Shown: positions 12,236 to 23,650 of the stretch, one piece after another
Layout of the letters: the number at the start of each line of letters is the position of its first letter
How positions within the stretch are numbered: the stretch's first letter is position 1
NCBI RefSeq assembly: GCF_050947875.1
Contig: NC_134572.1
Coordinates: 134,196,605 to 134,260,604 of the forward strand
DNA length: 64,000 nt
Direction: 5' to 3'
Origin: Dermacentor variabilis
Lineage: Eukaryota > Arthropoda > Arachnida > Ixodida > Ixodidae
Notes under the pieces: generated by a model
What the model saw: only the letters and a program-made list of their open reading frames with translations
What the model was told of the DNA's origin: nothing
Databases searched by the model: none
Made by a program: the position numbers and the translations under genes

Positions 12236-12479
12236 TTACCTGCCGTGGTGGCTTAGCGGTTGGGGTGTTGCGCTGCTAAGAGTGAGGTCGCAAGATAGAA
12301 TCCCTGCCGCGGCGGCCGCGTTTCGATGGGTGCGAAATGCAAGAACGCCCGTGTTCCGTAAATTGGCATGACATACGTTAAAGAGCCCCAAATAGTCGAA
12401 ATTAATCCGTAGTCCCCCATTACGGCCTGCCTCATAATCAGATCGTGGTTTTGGCACGTAAAACCCAAGAATTTAATTG
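12236..12479 (+). mobile_element. tRNA-derived SINE (Ruka-like)
   Basis: An A box TGGCTTAGCGG sits at 12249-12259, matching the RNA polymerase III consensus. A degenerate B box (AGATAGAATCC, 12293-12303) follows at the spacing of a tRNA gene. The body then reads through CACGTTAAAG-like and TCCGTAGTCCCCCATTACGG segments to the shared end CAGATCGTGGTTTTGGCACG and ACCCAAGAATTTAATT. The same body recurs at 32991, 42736 and 45953, which proves a dispersed family. SINEs carry no protein and rely on LINE enzymes. The B box has lost its GTTCGA core, so this copy is unlikely to be transcribed. Confidence 0.82.
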
Positions 12480-12587
12480 TGGTCTTGCTGTGCACGCACT
12501 GTGCAAGATGCATATACAATATTTTCAGATCGCATCGGCTTGTTGGAATGACATCACAACTGTATGCATATGGGCGTCGTGCTGTCA

Positions 12588-12686
12588 GGGCCCGTATTCA
12601 CGAAATGTGCTTACGCTAGAACTGTTCTTAAGGACAGATGTCAACCAATAGTGATGTCTCAGAATATAGTTAGCGAAGGCAGCCTT
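12588..12686 (+). mobile_element. Fragment of a DNA transposon end (GGGCCCGTATTCAC family)
   Basis: Begins GGGCCCGTATTCACGAAATG, much like the left end of the small element at 52119 (AGGCCCATATTCATAAAA). It runs straight into the left arm of the foldback at 12687. No matching right end was found nearby, so it is either truncated or part of a larger element that includes the foldback. Confidence 0.45.
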
Positions 12687-12998
12687 GTAGGTGGGCACAG
12701 ATGTGTTAAATTTGTATATACGCAATTTCCTTGTCTAATAACTGGATGGATGGTGAACTGATGTATGAAGAACCACGTTGTATGAGGGCACTTGGCTTGA
12801 TTATTCCGCGCGTGCGCTGGTCAGCGTGCTTTTGGATGACAGTGACCTTTCTGAAATAGCACGCTGACCAGCAAACGCGTGAAATTATCGAGGCATTTGC
12901 CATCATCCAACGTGCCCCTTCATGCATCAGTTTACCATCGATCCACTTATTACGCAAGGAAATCGCATAGCTGCAAATTTAACACATCCCCGCCTACC
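12687..12998. mobile_element. 312-bp foldback element with ~142-bp inverted arms
   Basis: The left arm (12687-12830) and right arm (12858-12998) are reverse complements over their whole length, with a 27-bp loop. The innermost 15 bp (GCTGGTCAGCGTGCT) are perfect. Further out, ATGTGTTAAATTTG and ATTTCCTTG with flanking matches alternate with substitutions, so identity is clearly imperfect but continuous. The length and near-absence of spacer fit a foldback or MITE-like DNA transposon. No coding potential was seen in it. Confidence 0.78.
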
Positions 12999-14526
12999 AG
13001 CAATCTCAAGCAATTGTTTTCGTGTTGTTCACGCTATTATATTTTCACTCTTGCTTGTCTGCCTATATATTCCTCGCACGCGCGATAAACATACTTCTTG
13101 GAAGTCAGCACCTGTGTCTATGCCCCTTTTATGTGTCCCGTTATTTGCACTGTTTGCTTAAGTATGTGTTCGTGCCAACAAGCTAGCCACTACTCTGAAG
13201 GTAGTCTTGTATTAGCCAACAGCCCTTACGAAGAAGAAGGTTTGGGAATTCAGCTGCTGTTCTTTGTATGTGCGTCGCTTAGGTACGTTCATTGCTGAAT
13301 AGTCACTTCCCTGGCATCGACGTCAGTCTGTCAAGTAGACACACGGTGATTTATTTTGGTTGAAAAACGGGCACTTACAGATGTGAAAACCACGTTATTA
13401 TAGTTATGAACATGTATATGTGGCACTTTAAGTTCTCCGAGCAAGGTGCACGCATGTAAACGAGCAGCAACTTATTAAGTTCTTTAACACAGTTTCCTTT
13501 CAATACGGCCTCTGAGTATATGTGGAGAATTCGCAACGCATTCAACAATAGGAAAACCATGTGAATGTACAGCACAGAAATCGCAATACACGGTACATTC
13601 AGGTCTCAGTTTTCTGTAGCTTCAACGTCAAGGTTACATTTCAAAGGTGCCTTGATGCTGGAATATGCTTGAACGTTGCAAGATATTCATAAAATGCTGA
13701 AGTTCTGTAGGTACTGAATTTAATTTCTCAATTTGCTTTCGAATGTCATTAAACGCTACATAACATAGCATACATATATAGGTGATGTTATGAACGAAGC
13801 GGGAGATAAGAGAACATTTCAGTCATGCGGTCATGTTCTTTTACAAACTTGTGAATAGTGCCACCTGACAGGTTCACAACGTCTATTCATAGTGACGCCA
13901 GAGAGGTCTGATTCGCAGTAAGTGTCAATTTTATTTGCCAAAGATCCTAACAAATTATATCGTAAGCTAACTTCTAACTTAATTTATATCATTCACCCCG
14001 CAACATTTACGTGAATATAACGAAGACGTGGTCTCTATACTAGATAACTTTAGCCTGTATTATATAGCAGTTTCTTTCTGAGAAAAACGTGTTTTCTGTT
14101 ACTTTTTTGTTTTATTTCTCTATGAAGGTCAGGTTTAATATAGTGTTTTTATGAGACTCTCGTTATGGCTGCTTTGTTATAAGTTACTACATGTATAGCT
14201 GCTGTTATTATTGCTTTTATAATCACGTGCGGTACGCAAGTTCTGTTTATAGTATGTTCGTGTCCCGCTTTCCTGCCTTATGATTGCGCTAATCTTATTC
14301 ATTGACTCAGGCAATTGCTTTGCACGGAAGACCACAATGCAGTATCTGTGTACGTTACGTTCGTTTATACTGTAATGCAAAATGCCCAAAGTAAAATTGT
14401 ATTTACACGAGCTTTTCGCAATAACGCAACGATTTGCAGGAATTTCATACATTGCCCCTTGGAAAATCTGTTGAACGTCACCGTATACTCAATCAGCATA
14501 GCTCAGAGGTCAACATTTCAAGAAAG

Positions 14527-14623
<97 letters not shown>

Positions 14624-15025
14624 TCAAATAACAGCGTCGAGAAGGTACTTCCTTCTAATAACTTCGCCTTTACAGCACTTATCCGAACTTCGCTGCTGCA
14701 GTGCTTGGATCCTGACGAAAACGCTGCTGTACGGCAAAACTAAGTGCCGACTAATTGTCCTAAATGAGTGTTATTCGAACACGTTACCCTTAACACGGCC
14801 CTAACCAAAACTTGCTGAAACTATGTTGATCTTTGAGGTACTCTGATGCGTTGCGGCGAAGTTTAAGAGATTGTCGAAGGGGCAATGTCCTAAATTCCTT
14901 GGTATGTGCAACAGATTAGGCAATATGATGGACCGATCACACAAACGCCTGAGCGTATGTTTTAGTTGTTCTGTGAGGTCATTAGTCTCAGATTTCCAGG
15001 CGCACGCTTAGCGCGGCTTCACCCG
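12999..15025. other. Unassigned AT-rich DNA
   Basis: No gene recognised. It contains the TA microsatellite listed separately. Short frames at 13098-13298, 13375-13575 and 14177-14452 show no motifs. Confidence 0.5.
14530..14620. repeat. (AT)n microsatellite, 91 bp
   Basis: An uninterrupted alternation of A and T. It produces artefactual isoleucine-tyrosine frames on the plus strand (14315-14743, 14434-14631). Confidence 0.98.
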
Positions 15026-15496
15026 ACCACTCGGAGAACAAGGACGTCCCCACTACATACAATGAAATCACTAAACACTACTACCTACAACGTAGAGAGT
15101 ATAGCACGCCACACCGCACGCTCACTCGAGCTCAAGCGGTTACATTCAGAATGCTACGAACAAACACATACCCCACGCAAAACAGACTACACCGTTACAT
15201 GCCTGAGCTCTACGACAAGTCTTATTGCACCAATTGCAATACATCCCTTAACGTCTATCATTTACTCTGGCCGTGCTTGCAAGCTCACATAAACTCCAAA
15301 CCGGACAAGGTCGAGTTTGAAGAAGCAATCCGGAGCGAAGAACTCGCTCCCCAACTCTGGGCCGTCCAGCAGGTCCACGACACCGCCAGGAAACTCAACC
15401 TCCCGGTTCCTTCGTGGGAAACGCCCACTTCATGAGAGCCCAAAGCTCTCGTGGCCTGCAGGACCTTGAAAAAAGTTGATTTCCTTCCTTCCTTCA
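15026..15496 (+). mobile_element. 5'-truncated LINE 3' end (ORF2 C-terminus plus tail)
   Basis: A single open frame from about 15026 to the stop at 15435 encodes the ORF2 C-terminus of an RNase H-type LINE: VPTTYNEITKHYYLQRREYS, then RTLTRAQAVTFRMLRTNTYP, and the knuckle CTNCNTSLNVYHLLWPC fitting CX2CX7HX4C as in the two other RNase H LINEs here. The last 60 bases form a short 3' UTR ending in a (TTCC)n tail (15481-15496). The frame is open with no stops, so this copy is younger than the 3.4-kb element. A near-repeat of CAGGCGCAC at both edges might be an eroded target duplication, but I do not rely on it. Confidence 0.8.
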
Positions 15497-18214
15497 GGCT
15501 GCACTCAGCTTGAGTGTCGAGCAAGAGCGAAGGATATTGTCAATGATGTTTCTGAGGAGCTGCCAGGCCCAGGTCGACTTGAAGGTCACCAGGAGCGCCA
15601 TGATGAAGCCTCCTATGAGATTGTGGAGAAGGACGTCCATGACATCAGTACAGCGTTGCTGGTTGGAAGGGCATGTCTCATGACATATCGCGTCACAGTA
15701 TATACCGACAAGTACTAATTGATTCTTATTCTGAACTTGGAGAGCCGGATTTTCGGGTTCTCCAGCCAGGGCGACACGAGCTTGCGGAAAGTGGTCTAAT
15801 ATTGTTCAGTGCTCCGTTGTGTGTTGGGCGAGCACCATGCTTCGAACTATACCACGATAACTACAGTATGATCATCTTCATGGAAGTTCAAGCCTCATAT
15901 AATTCAAAGCCACGTCTTCACAGATGCAATATATTGCATCTGTGGAGTCCTGGCTTTGAATATGACAAATGAATCTCTTAACCCTTGTGTAGTGCTTGCT
16001 TCATACTACGGGGACAAGGCTATGTCAAATGAAAGTTTGATGGAACAAAATCCGGCCGCACATAAGAATCTGTCCAATAGAACCATAGAGTCCGTAAAGT
16101 GTAAAAATATATAGAAACAATGGGGTTCACTTGGTCATGCCGCCTAATTCCTGTTACCCAGTAAAAGAAAAATTTTATGACGTTCAAGCATCTGCACCAA
16201 ACTGCGATGTGGCGTTTTCATCGGCATCTGCAAAGGTTTGGTTACGACACAACGCATATTTCGCACTCTCAAGGAAATCAAAATCAAGTGACAGATCCGA
16301 CGTGCCCAGTTTGAATGAAAAACTGCGTGGTTTCTAAAATAAGGTGACAACTGACCGTATCTTTCTAAGTTACCTGTCGAAATGGAAACCGAAAGGACAA
16401 CAGTACTCGAACTTTCCAAAGCACGATATGCAAGTGAAAAGCAGCTTCTCATTTTTTTTAATAATGAAGTTTTTCTTTTTCTTTTTGATTGCGATGGCAT
16501 GTGCACCAGAAATACGATGCCGGTATAAGTCGCTTACAACGTCTTCGCAAGCGTTAATTGTTCTTGCCTATGCATAACGCGCTCAACTCGGCTACTGCAC
16601 TCATGCAAATGGGGATTTATGTACCTGGGTGAACGCAAGTCCTTCCTCACTTTCTTTCGCAGGAAGCTGGCATTGTTCGGGACTTCATAATGGAGTCTAT
16701 TCAACATGTATCAACACTGGAAAGGCAGTAAAAAGCGCCACTCGGCCGTCGTTTGCACCTTACACAGCGTGAAGAGTGTAGCTGCGTAACGACTGGCTTA
16801 TGCGTGTGGGTATGTAGCAAGCCAGGTGAAAAAGCCCTTTATTCCAACTCGACATTTTCACCACATACAGATTTCGGATGACCGCATACAACATGCTTTG
16901 TGAACGGACTCTGTTCCTGATTCCTTTTCAGAGGGAACCAGCTCTTCACCGCCAGCTCTCCCCCATACGCCCCGCTCTCCCCTCTTCCATCCCCCGGTTT
17001 TCTTTTTTCTCTCGGTTCAAGCTTTCATCACGTTCATTGTTCGGAAGACTCGTGCGGCTTTGAGCAGTTGTAACATTACGTCGACGCGGCCGCCAGAAGT
17101 GGAACCAGCGACGAGCCTGTATAAGGGTCGTGCGCTTCTGCAAAGTGAGCCTTGAAGGCACATACATGAACACAAGAAATCCTAAAGTCGTCTGGGATGG
17201 AGGGATCGTCTGGGAAAATTTCATTGTCAAAGTTTTGCCTATAACCGCCTCAGATGTTTTTGGGCGTTCCCCTGTCCCCCGATGTTTTCTGGGCACAAGT
17301 CCCATTTCCACTTGGTCTAGCCGGACATACGCGTGTCTCGCTAAGTAAAGTGGGAAGGAGACTTGTCTGGAAAGTTCACACGCAAACGTCCTTCTTATAT
17401 CGAAATTAAAATAAAAGAAAGGTTTAGTCACCTTATAGTGGTGAAGACGACTTGTTTACACAGAGTATAGTAATAAAAAAAAGTATTATAAAGAACGTTA
17501 CAAGCTGGGAAAATGAAGGGCGAGGGGATCTAACGAGAGTGAAAGAAGTCCCCTTATGCTCCGAGGTGTACCGAGGGTACAGAGGCAAGGCGAGCACAAG
17601 TTGCGGCACACATTAAGCTGAGTCCCGAATAGGTACACGTGGCACCTTGAGAATGACATGTTTCATTAAATACAATATGGGCGTTTGTATTAAAACAGTT
17701 GTCAATAATGAACCACCAGCGGTCATATTCTCGTCCTCTAGCCTTCGTAGTTTTAGCACCGATCACTTTTGCGTTGAATAAAATGTTCATATTGCCGAAA
17801 GTCAGTGCGAGCTGGAAAAAAATAAACGAGAGAATGGCCAGTTCAATTTGAATTGACTTTGGAACACATTATACTTCTCGTGATAAAAAGCCTTCGGACA
17901 TTGAATCGACTTAAAAGTATAGGAACGTTGTTGTTGACAAACTAATGATTCTTTCTGCGTCAGCTTTATGTAAGTACACAGCGGGAGCTTGACCTTTCTT
18001 CCCTTTATTTTGCGACTTTTACATAATGATTTACATATCGTCAAGCGCACATTATTTTAAATTTACCGGCGGCCACATTGGTCACGTCGTTTTGGTGCAA
18101 GACGCACTAGTTTATCGGACGTGAATAGTGTGGTACACTCGGCCACAACATTCTACGGTACACGAAATTTGGGGAAAAACTAAATATCTGCGCAGCCTAG
18201 TGTTCGCATTTACA
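15497..18214. other. Unassigned DNA
   Basis: No recognisable gene. It holds the 60-bp hairpin at 15902 and a moderately GC-rich patch at about 16940-17130 with a TATAAGG at about 17120. The minus-strand 161-codon frame at 16946-17431 has no domain I recognise. Other frames are short and overlapping. Confidence 0.45.
15902..15961. repeat. 60-bp near-perfect hairpin
   Basis: Arms of about 29 bp, reading ATTCAAAGCC on the outside and CACAGATGCAAT near the centre, pair with their reverse complement around an AT centre. Mismatches are confined to about four bases mid-arm. It has no coding content and could be a snapback insertion or small foldback. Confidence 0.8.
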
Positions 18215-18218
18215 GCCT

Positions 18219-18458
18219 CTACCAGTACATGTGAACAACATTGTGATGTTCGGTTTTACTGACTACTGTTACGGGCTGCTCGGGTATTGAACGTTTCCTG
18301 AGATTTAATTTCATCCCCCATTTGTTGCGCCAATTTTGTATTGAAGCTAACGAATCGTTTAGTTTTACTTGATCCTCTCTACCATTTATTATTGTGTACA
18401 CTACGCAGTCATCGGCAAATATGCGCATTTGAATAAGCGGCTGAACGCATTCATTCAT
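18219..18458 (-). pseudogene. LINE reverse transcriptase palm C (FADD) block
   Basis: The frame reads IQMRIFADDCVVYTIINGRE, the catalytic F-A-D-D motif with both aspartates, followed by LNDSLASIQNWRNKWGMKLN. It is the direct continuation of the reverse transcriptase at 19190-18660, from which it is separated by the nested insertion at 18448-18650. The initial methionine is an accident of the insertion. Confidence 0.85.
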
Positions 18459-18650
18459 TCACAAAACTTTATTAGTGTCCTGAAGCCCGGTCTTTTCAGA
18501 CCGAGGCGGGCCGCGTCCACGTCGGCACCGCCAGGCCGACCCTTATGGCGTCATCGTGGACCCTCTGGACAGCCCGTAGCTGATCTTTATATGAAGAGCT
18601 TGTTATCAACTTGTGCCAGTAGATAACAAGCTCTTCATAAGTTGATATGA
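18448..18650 (-). mobile_element. LINE 3' end nested inside another LINE, with inverted repeat at its 5' junction
   Basis: On the minus strand this piece ends GACACTAATAAAGTTTTGTG followed by a (GAAT)n tail, a typical LINE 3' terminus with a polyadenylation-like AATAAA. It splits the host reverse transcriptase between the YINDL-like and FADD blocks, which are normally only about ten residues apart, so it is an insertion. At the other end an 18-bp perfect inverted repeat (18590-18607 and 18622-18639, TATGAAGAGCTTGTTATC) with a 14-bp spacer marks the junction. Such a snapback may have formed by template switching during insertion (inference). Confidence 0.72.
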
Positions 18651-18803
18651 CTAAGTATTATTGATGTAGATCGGGAATAAGAGAACTGAACCTTGTGGCG
18701 CACCAGACAATATAGTTAAGGCAATCAGACATACTGTCGTTCAAAGCTACGCATTGCTTTCTATTTTCGAGATAGTTTTTTATCCATGAAACTGTTTTCT
18801 CGT

Positions 18804-19190
18804 CTAATACAATGGCAAGAGGTCTAGATGGGGAACTACATCAAAGGCTTTTGAAGAATCGAAGAAAATGGCGTCTATTTGGCTTCTTTTATTTATTGCG
18901 GCAGCTATGTCATCGGTTACCTCAGCTAACTGAGTAATAGTAGATAAACCTGAGCAGAAACCATGCCGTCGACCGTGTAGTAGGTTATTATTCTCTAAAT
19001 GCAATATTATGGTCTTATACATGACATGTTCAAACAATTTACTGCACCCACATGAAACAGCTCTATGGTTATTTACGTCGAGTTTAGAGCCAGATTTGTG
19101 CACATGTATTACCTTGGCCATTTGCCAGTCGTCAGGTATTACTGAAGTTTCCGAAAATCGCCGGTAAATTACGTGCAAGTACTTTGACAT
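18804..19190 (-). pseudogene. LINE reverse transcriptase fingers/palm A
   Basis: A 128-codon frame shows reverse transcriptase blocks in order: SETSVIPDDWQMAKVIHVHK, GSKLDVNNHRAVSCGCSKLF (normally N-Y-R-P-I-S at the start of this block), LLHGRRHGFCSGLSTITQLA and the catalytic palm A block IDAIFFDSSKAFDVVPH with its aspartate kept. Just downstream, in another frame (18800-18660), a worn version of the GVPQGS and YINDL blocks is readable. The frame carries substitutions at several otherwise invariant sites, consistent with an old copy. Confidence 0.85.
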
Positions 19191-19744
19191 TCAAACTGTG
19201 TGTTCTTGCAAAAATTCGCTTATGAGGTTGGGACCACAGGGTTTTTTTAGATACTGTTTCTGCAAGAGTTGAAAAATTCCTTCTTGGTCGATATCTATTT
19301 CAGGCATCGGAGATTGTCGAACGGATAACGTGGAGAGGGGCTGCCGTTAAAGGCAGTTATGGTAAAAACAGATTGAAAAAGAAAATGCTATAAATTTGCT
19401 TGCTGTGATGTCAGGCTGAACAACTGCTTTTTTCGGAACAGTAATCTGCGATGCGGTGTGCCGTTCCCTCGGTAGGTAGCGCCAGAATTTTTGTGATTTA
19501 TTCGTCATGTAAGAAGGTAGAGTAACGGTGAAAAAACGCTCCATGGCTGTTTGGATCTTATCTTGTAGCGTACGTACTAAATTTTGTAGGTCACATGCGA
19601 TTTTCTTTTTGCGCTTCCTTTTAATTTTCTGTTTTAAGTGTATTATTTCGCGTGATACCCAAGGATGTTCTCTGTTAACCTGTTTCTTCCTGGAGGAATG
19701 TAGTTGTCTTCACAAAAATGTACAGTTTGCTGAAGACGTAACCA

Positions 19745-20634
19745 TCATTTATTTACATCATGAAGTAATGAAAACTGTAGAAAGCAGGCGTTGAAATATT
19801 CAGAAATAGCATTGGCATCTGCTCTTGAGTAATCCGGGATAACAGCAACCGATGGCTTATCGTGTTGACGGTTTCCTAAAATTGGGCAGGAGAATGCAAT
19901 CATTTTATTGTCCGAAATGCCATTTTCAATGTGTAATGTGTTATTTTGAAATAAACTACTTACGAACATCAGATCAAGTACATGTACATGACGAACCAGC
20001 TATTCTAATAGGTTCGGAGACTAGCTGGTCTAAACAGAAAGTAAATCACATAAACAATAGTGATTCAGCACTTTTGGCGTCAATGCTGTTGTGCGAAAGA
20101 TTAGTCCAATTGATCCCTGGTAAATTGAAATAACCTGTTGTTATTAAATTGAAACGTGAGTTAGTGTGCTGTGAAATGTAATCGTGCATAACTTGGAAGT
20201 ATCGGAAGGGGGGGGGGCGAATTCAGTGGTCGGTACACACCAGCCAAAAATATGCTTTTTCCATAAAATGTAAGTTTACGACATAGGCTTTGCTGTCTAA
20301 AATGGTGAATTTTATGTTAGATTTAATTGGTACAGCCACACCGCGTCTCTGCTCGTCGCATCAGCGAATGTTTAGCCAGAACCGAGAAATCATCGCTGCC
20401 ATGCGCTTCTACATTCGTTGCCCATTCAGCGCCACCAAGGAGGTCTTGTGAGCAGAGCGTGACGACTGCAGAAATAAAATAGCGATACCCACACAGAAAT
20501 GTCGGAGAGCTGTCATTTAACACTTTTTGATTGAATTTCCAGGCTGCGTGCACTGGACAAAAGTGTCCGCAAGCATTACTATGTTTGCTACCCCAGATAA
20601 CGTTACATGCATCGTTACCCGCTGGCCAGTACAA
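19745..20634 (-). pseudogene. LINE endonuclease domain (decayed)
   Basis: Minus-strand frames 20634-20323 and 19969-19745, together with shifted frames between them, follow the endonuclease of the host LINE. The segment near 20100 (FNLPGINWTNLSHNS) is the position of the catalytic 'DFN' block. The downstream block ENGISDNKMIAFSCPILGN matches the C-terminal 'SDH' block, with histidine replaced by asparagine. Multiple stops and a G-run at 20208-20217 interrupt it. The domain would have nicked target DNA to prime reverse transcription. Confidence 0.68.
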
Positions 20635-21002
20635 GTGAGTTCAAGATACTAAACACATTCAGCAAACTGTCTATAGAAATTATACTAGAAGCTTGCAGAT
20701 AACGACTGCTCACCGTCAGAGATGTATTTTCAGATGAGATTTTACAGGCGACTAACTCCGTTATCTGAGTCGCTCGAGTGTGTCATATATGGAATGGTAC
20801 GTCTTTTCTCGCGCATAACATCGCTCTGTTGTCGATAACTGGATGCGATAATTTATATATCACGTATTCAAAGAGGTGAACGTTTAAAGTACATTAGTAT
20901 CCTCTTTTATAAATTGCCTAACAAACAGCTTGCTGGTAAACTTATAGGCTGCATATTACTCAATAATACCCTGCACTAGGTTCGCACATAATTTACAATT
21001 TT

Positions 21003-21146
21003 TACTACGTAAATGTAACACGAACTATGGAAAAATGACGTCCTCGTTTTCAGCGTTAAAAATATGGAATGACTACCACATTCTCTTAAACCCCAACTAT
21101 CTTTGAATGTATTCAAACAAGAATTGAAATGTTTTATTTTGTATAA
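21003..21146 (+). pseudogene. LINE ORF2 C-terminal scrap
   Basis: The plus strand reads TRTNYGKMTSSFSALKIWND in two overlapping frames, then after a frameshift PLSLKPQLSLNVFKQELKCF and a stop. This block (aromatic residue, F-S-A, I-W-N, then a short amphipathic end) is the usual C-terminus of CR1/Jockey-like ORF2 proteins. The following 200 bases are T-rich, as in such 3' UTRs. Its strand is opposite to the LINE at 18.2-20.6 kb, so it is a separate insertion. Confidence 0.6.
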
Positions 21147-22189
21147 GTAGTTTCATGCTCGATAATGTGTTCTGCTGTGTAGTTATGCTTTTTAATATAC
21201 GTACTTATTTGCGCATATTTTTTTACCAATGTAATGCATTTTGTGCCTTAATTTCCTTACCTTGTACTTTTAAATTTTGCTCGGTTAAACCCACGTTTTG
21301 TACACCAATATTTTTTAACCGACGGTCCCGTTGCAGTCGTTGATTTTGGCACCCATTTTTGCATACTACCTGCACAGACCTAATCATTGCTTGTGGAACT
21401 GATAGTAAACTGAAGCTGAAAGCTATCTTGCGTGGCTGCCTCCTTTATACATAAATCAGGAAAGTTGAGCTAGTAGTTTGCGAAAATCATCTGACTTATT
21501 TCGGAGTCTATTAACATTCCATTGTGGCACGGCAACATTGTCGTAACGACTGCTTATAGTAAGCGGGGGCCGTCAAATCTGATGCTGGTTGCGGAAGTAC
21601 CAGTGGAAGTACCAAAGCAATGCTTGTACCTCTGACAGGTTCAATGAACCTTCAGTGGCTCATCAATGAACCCCTTTCACGCCAACTTGGGTCACTGCGT
21701 GTGCGCGGCCTCTTTAGTGACAAAATAATGTTTTAAAATCTTTCCGGTGCTGGGAGGAATGGAACCCGTGACGTATATATTCAGATTCTGCACAACACCG
21801 GATAAGTTAAAAAGAAAATGTTGTCCTAAAATATATTCACACAGGTGCCATGCTCGGACTTCGCGGCGGCGCCGCGAAGTCCGAACATGGCACCTGTGGC
21901 ACCTCATACATGGCGCCTTTTGGTGGTGGCAATATGGTGTGTCGCAGCATTGCTTCAAAGATAATCGCATTAACTTCGGCGTTCATCGTGAGATAGGTTC
22001 TGCCTGATTTTCTTTTGTTTTACAAGTACGGACACATGCTTGAAATACTATAGGGACGATCTTGTGCAATGGCTCGCCTTCGTTGTTATGTTTCGTCTGG
22101 TTTTTTTTTTCCTTTCACTCTTGCATGTCTAAGTGTTTGCGTGTGCTAAAATGTTCTTTTTTATTTTTATTTATTTATTATATTTCTCA
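21147..22189. other. Unassigned DNA with a GC-rich hairpin
   Basis: No gene recognised. It probably includes the 3' UTR of the preceding LINE scrap up to about 21350. The palindrome at 21840-21898 is listed separately. Confidence 0.5.
21840..21898. repeat. 59-bp GC-rich hairpin
   Basis: Arms of 28 bp, CACAGGTGCCATG on the outside and GGACTTCGCGGC near the centre, are perfect reverse complements except at one position, around a GGC centre. It would form a very stable cruciform or RNA hairpin. Confidence 0.9.
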
Positions 22190-23650
22190 CAGAAAAGGAG
22201 TAGCCCCAGGTGTAAGGCTTCCAACCTCTGCAGTTAAACAGCATTTAACGCTACCTGCATATACCGTCACGAAAGGGGGTAAACTGACATTTCTGCAGCA
22301 TTGAGACCATATATATGTATACAGTGTCTGGCGATGAGCTCTGGCTCTGTATTTATGTACGGTATGCGTCCTAAAGAGTTTCGAAAGATTCCAAGTAGCG
22401 CCTGCGAATTTCTTAATTTCATCACCCCACCTAGTCTTCTGCCGTCCTCGACTACGCTTCCCTTCTCTTGGCACCCATTCTGTAAACCTAATGGTTCACC
22501 GGTTATCTAACCTGCGCATTACATGACCTGCCTAGCTCCATTTTTTTCTCTTAATGTCGATTAGAATATCGGCTATCCCCGCTTGCTCTCTGACCCACAC
22601 CGCTCTCTTCCTGTCTCTTAACTTTACGCCTAAAATTCTTCGTTCCATCGCTCTTTGCGCGGTCCTTAACATGTTTTCCAGCTTGTTTGTCAGTCTCCAC
22701 GTTTCGGCCCCATATTTTAGCACCGTTAGAATGCACTGATGGTACACATTTCTTTTAGTGATAATGGTAAGCTTCCAGTCAAGATTTGACAATGCCTGCC
22801 GTATGCGCTCCAACCCATCTTTATTCTTCTGTCAATTTCCTTCTCATGATCAGGGTCCCCTGTGAGTAATTGACCTAGGTAAACGTATACCTTCAGATTC
22901 CAGAGGCTGACTGCCAATCCTGAGCTCTTGTTCCCTTGCCCGGCTATTGATCATTCTTTCTCTTCTGAATATTGATCTTCGACTTCTCTCTTACACTATC
23001 TCTGTTAAGCTCCTCAATCATTTGTTGTAACTCGTCCCCAATGTTGCTGAACAGGACAATGTCATGCGCAAATCGAAGGTTGCTGAGATATTTGCCGTTG
23101 ATCCTCACTCCTAAGCCGTCGCTTTAATAGCCTGAATACTTCTTCCTACCACGTGATGAGTAGAATTGGAGAGATTGTCTCCTTGTCTGACTCCCTTCTT
23201 GATAGGTATGTTCCTATACTTGTGGAGAATTCAAGCAGCTGTGGAATCTCTGTAGATATTTTCCAAGATAGTTACGTAAGCGTCCTGTATTCCTTGATTA
23301 CGTAATGCCTCTATGACTGCTGTTATCTATACTGAATCAAATGCCTTTTCGTAATCTATGAAAGCCGTATAGAGAGGCTGATTGTACTCTGCGGATTTCT
23401 CGATTACCTGACTGGTGACATGGATGGGATCCATAATACAGTATGCCTTCCTGAAGCCAGCCTGTTCTCTTGGTTGACTGAAGTCAAGTGTTGCCCTTAT
23501 TCTATTGGAAATTACCTGGGCGAATACTTCATATAATACTGAAAATAAGCTAATGGCCTATAATTTTTCAATTCTTTCTCTCCCTTTTTGTGGATTAGTA
23601 TAATGTTGGCATTCGTGCACTTCTCTGGAGCCCTTGTAGTCGATGGATAG
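22190..23650 (-). mobile_element. RTE-type LINE, reverse transcriptase to C-terminus, decayed
   Basis: On the minus strand the order is: reverse transcriptase blocks near 23560-23400 (ending QPREQAGFRKAYCIMDPIHV), the palm A block at about 23375-23345 (YTAFIDYEKAFDSV), then IPIKKGVRQGDNLS near 23200, then the thumb and C-terminal region in frame 22813-22532 (YHQCILTVLKYGAETWRLTN, TAQRAMERRILGVKLRDRKR, IDIKRKKWS), and last GKRSRGRQKTRWGDEIKKFA at 22474-22190. The K-Y-G-A-E-T-W and A-M-E-R blocks are the signature of RTE-clade endonuclease-reverse transcriptases. Several stops break the frame, and the palm C block (about 23090-23040) has no intact F-A-D-D. The 5' part, including the endonuclease, is missing. 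Confidence 0.85.

Larger units (their letters stand above)
18215..20640 (-). mobile_element. Decayed LINE, endonuclease to reverse transcriptase (CR1-like)
   Basis: Reading the minus strand from 20640 downwards gives an ORF2 in pieces. The endonuclease runs through about 20640-19745, with INWTNLSHNSIDAKSAESLL near 20100 and LGNRQHDKPSVAVIPDYSRA near 19850. Then comes the linker before the reverse transcriptase (19544-19347, TLPSYMTNKSQKFWRYLPRE), the reverse transcriptase proper (19190-18804) and the palm C block (18458-18215). Stops and frameshifts break the frame repeatedly. A second LINE 3' end has landed inside the reverse transcriptase (18448-18650). There is no RNase H, which separates this family from the one at 3.4 and 25.7 kb. 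The clade is inferred from resemblance to CR1/Jockey-type enzymes. Confidence 0.82.

Noticed and set aside
14315..14743. 142-codon frame with a long IYIY stretch
   Set aside because: Half of it is the AT dinucleotide microsatellite and the flanks have no motif.
17095..17125. Possible LTR-retrotransposon primer-binding site (CCAGAAGTGGAACCAGCG)
   Set aside because: No LTR pair, no TG...CA ends and no gag/pol frames nearby; resemblance is too weak.
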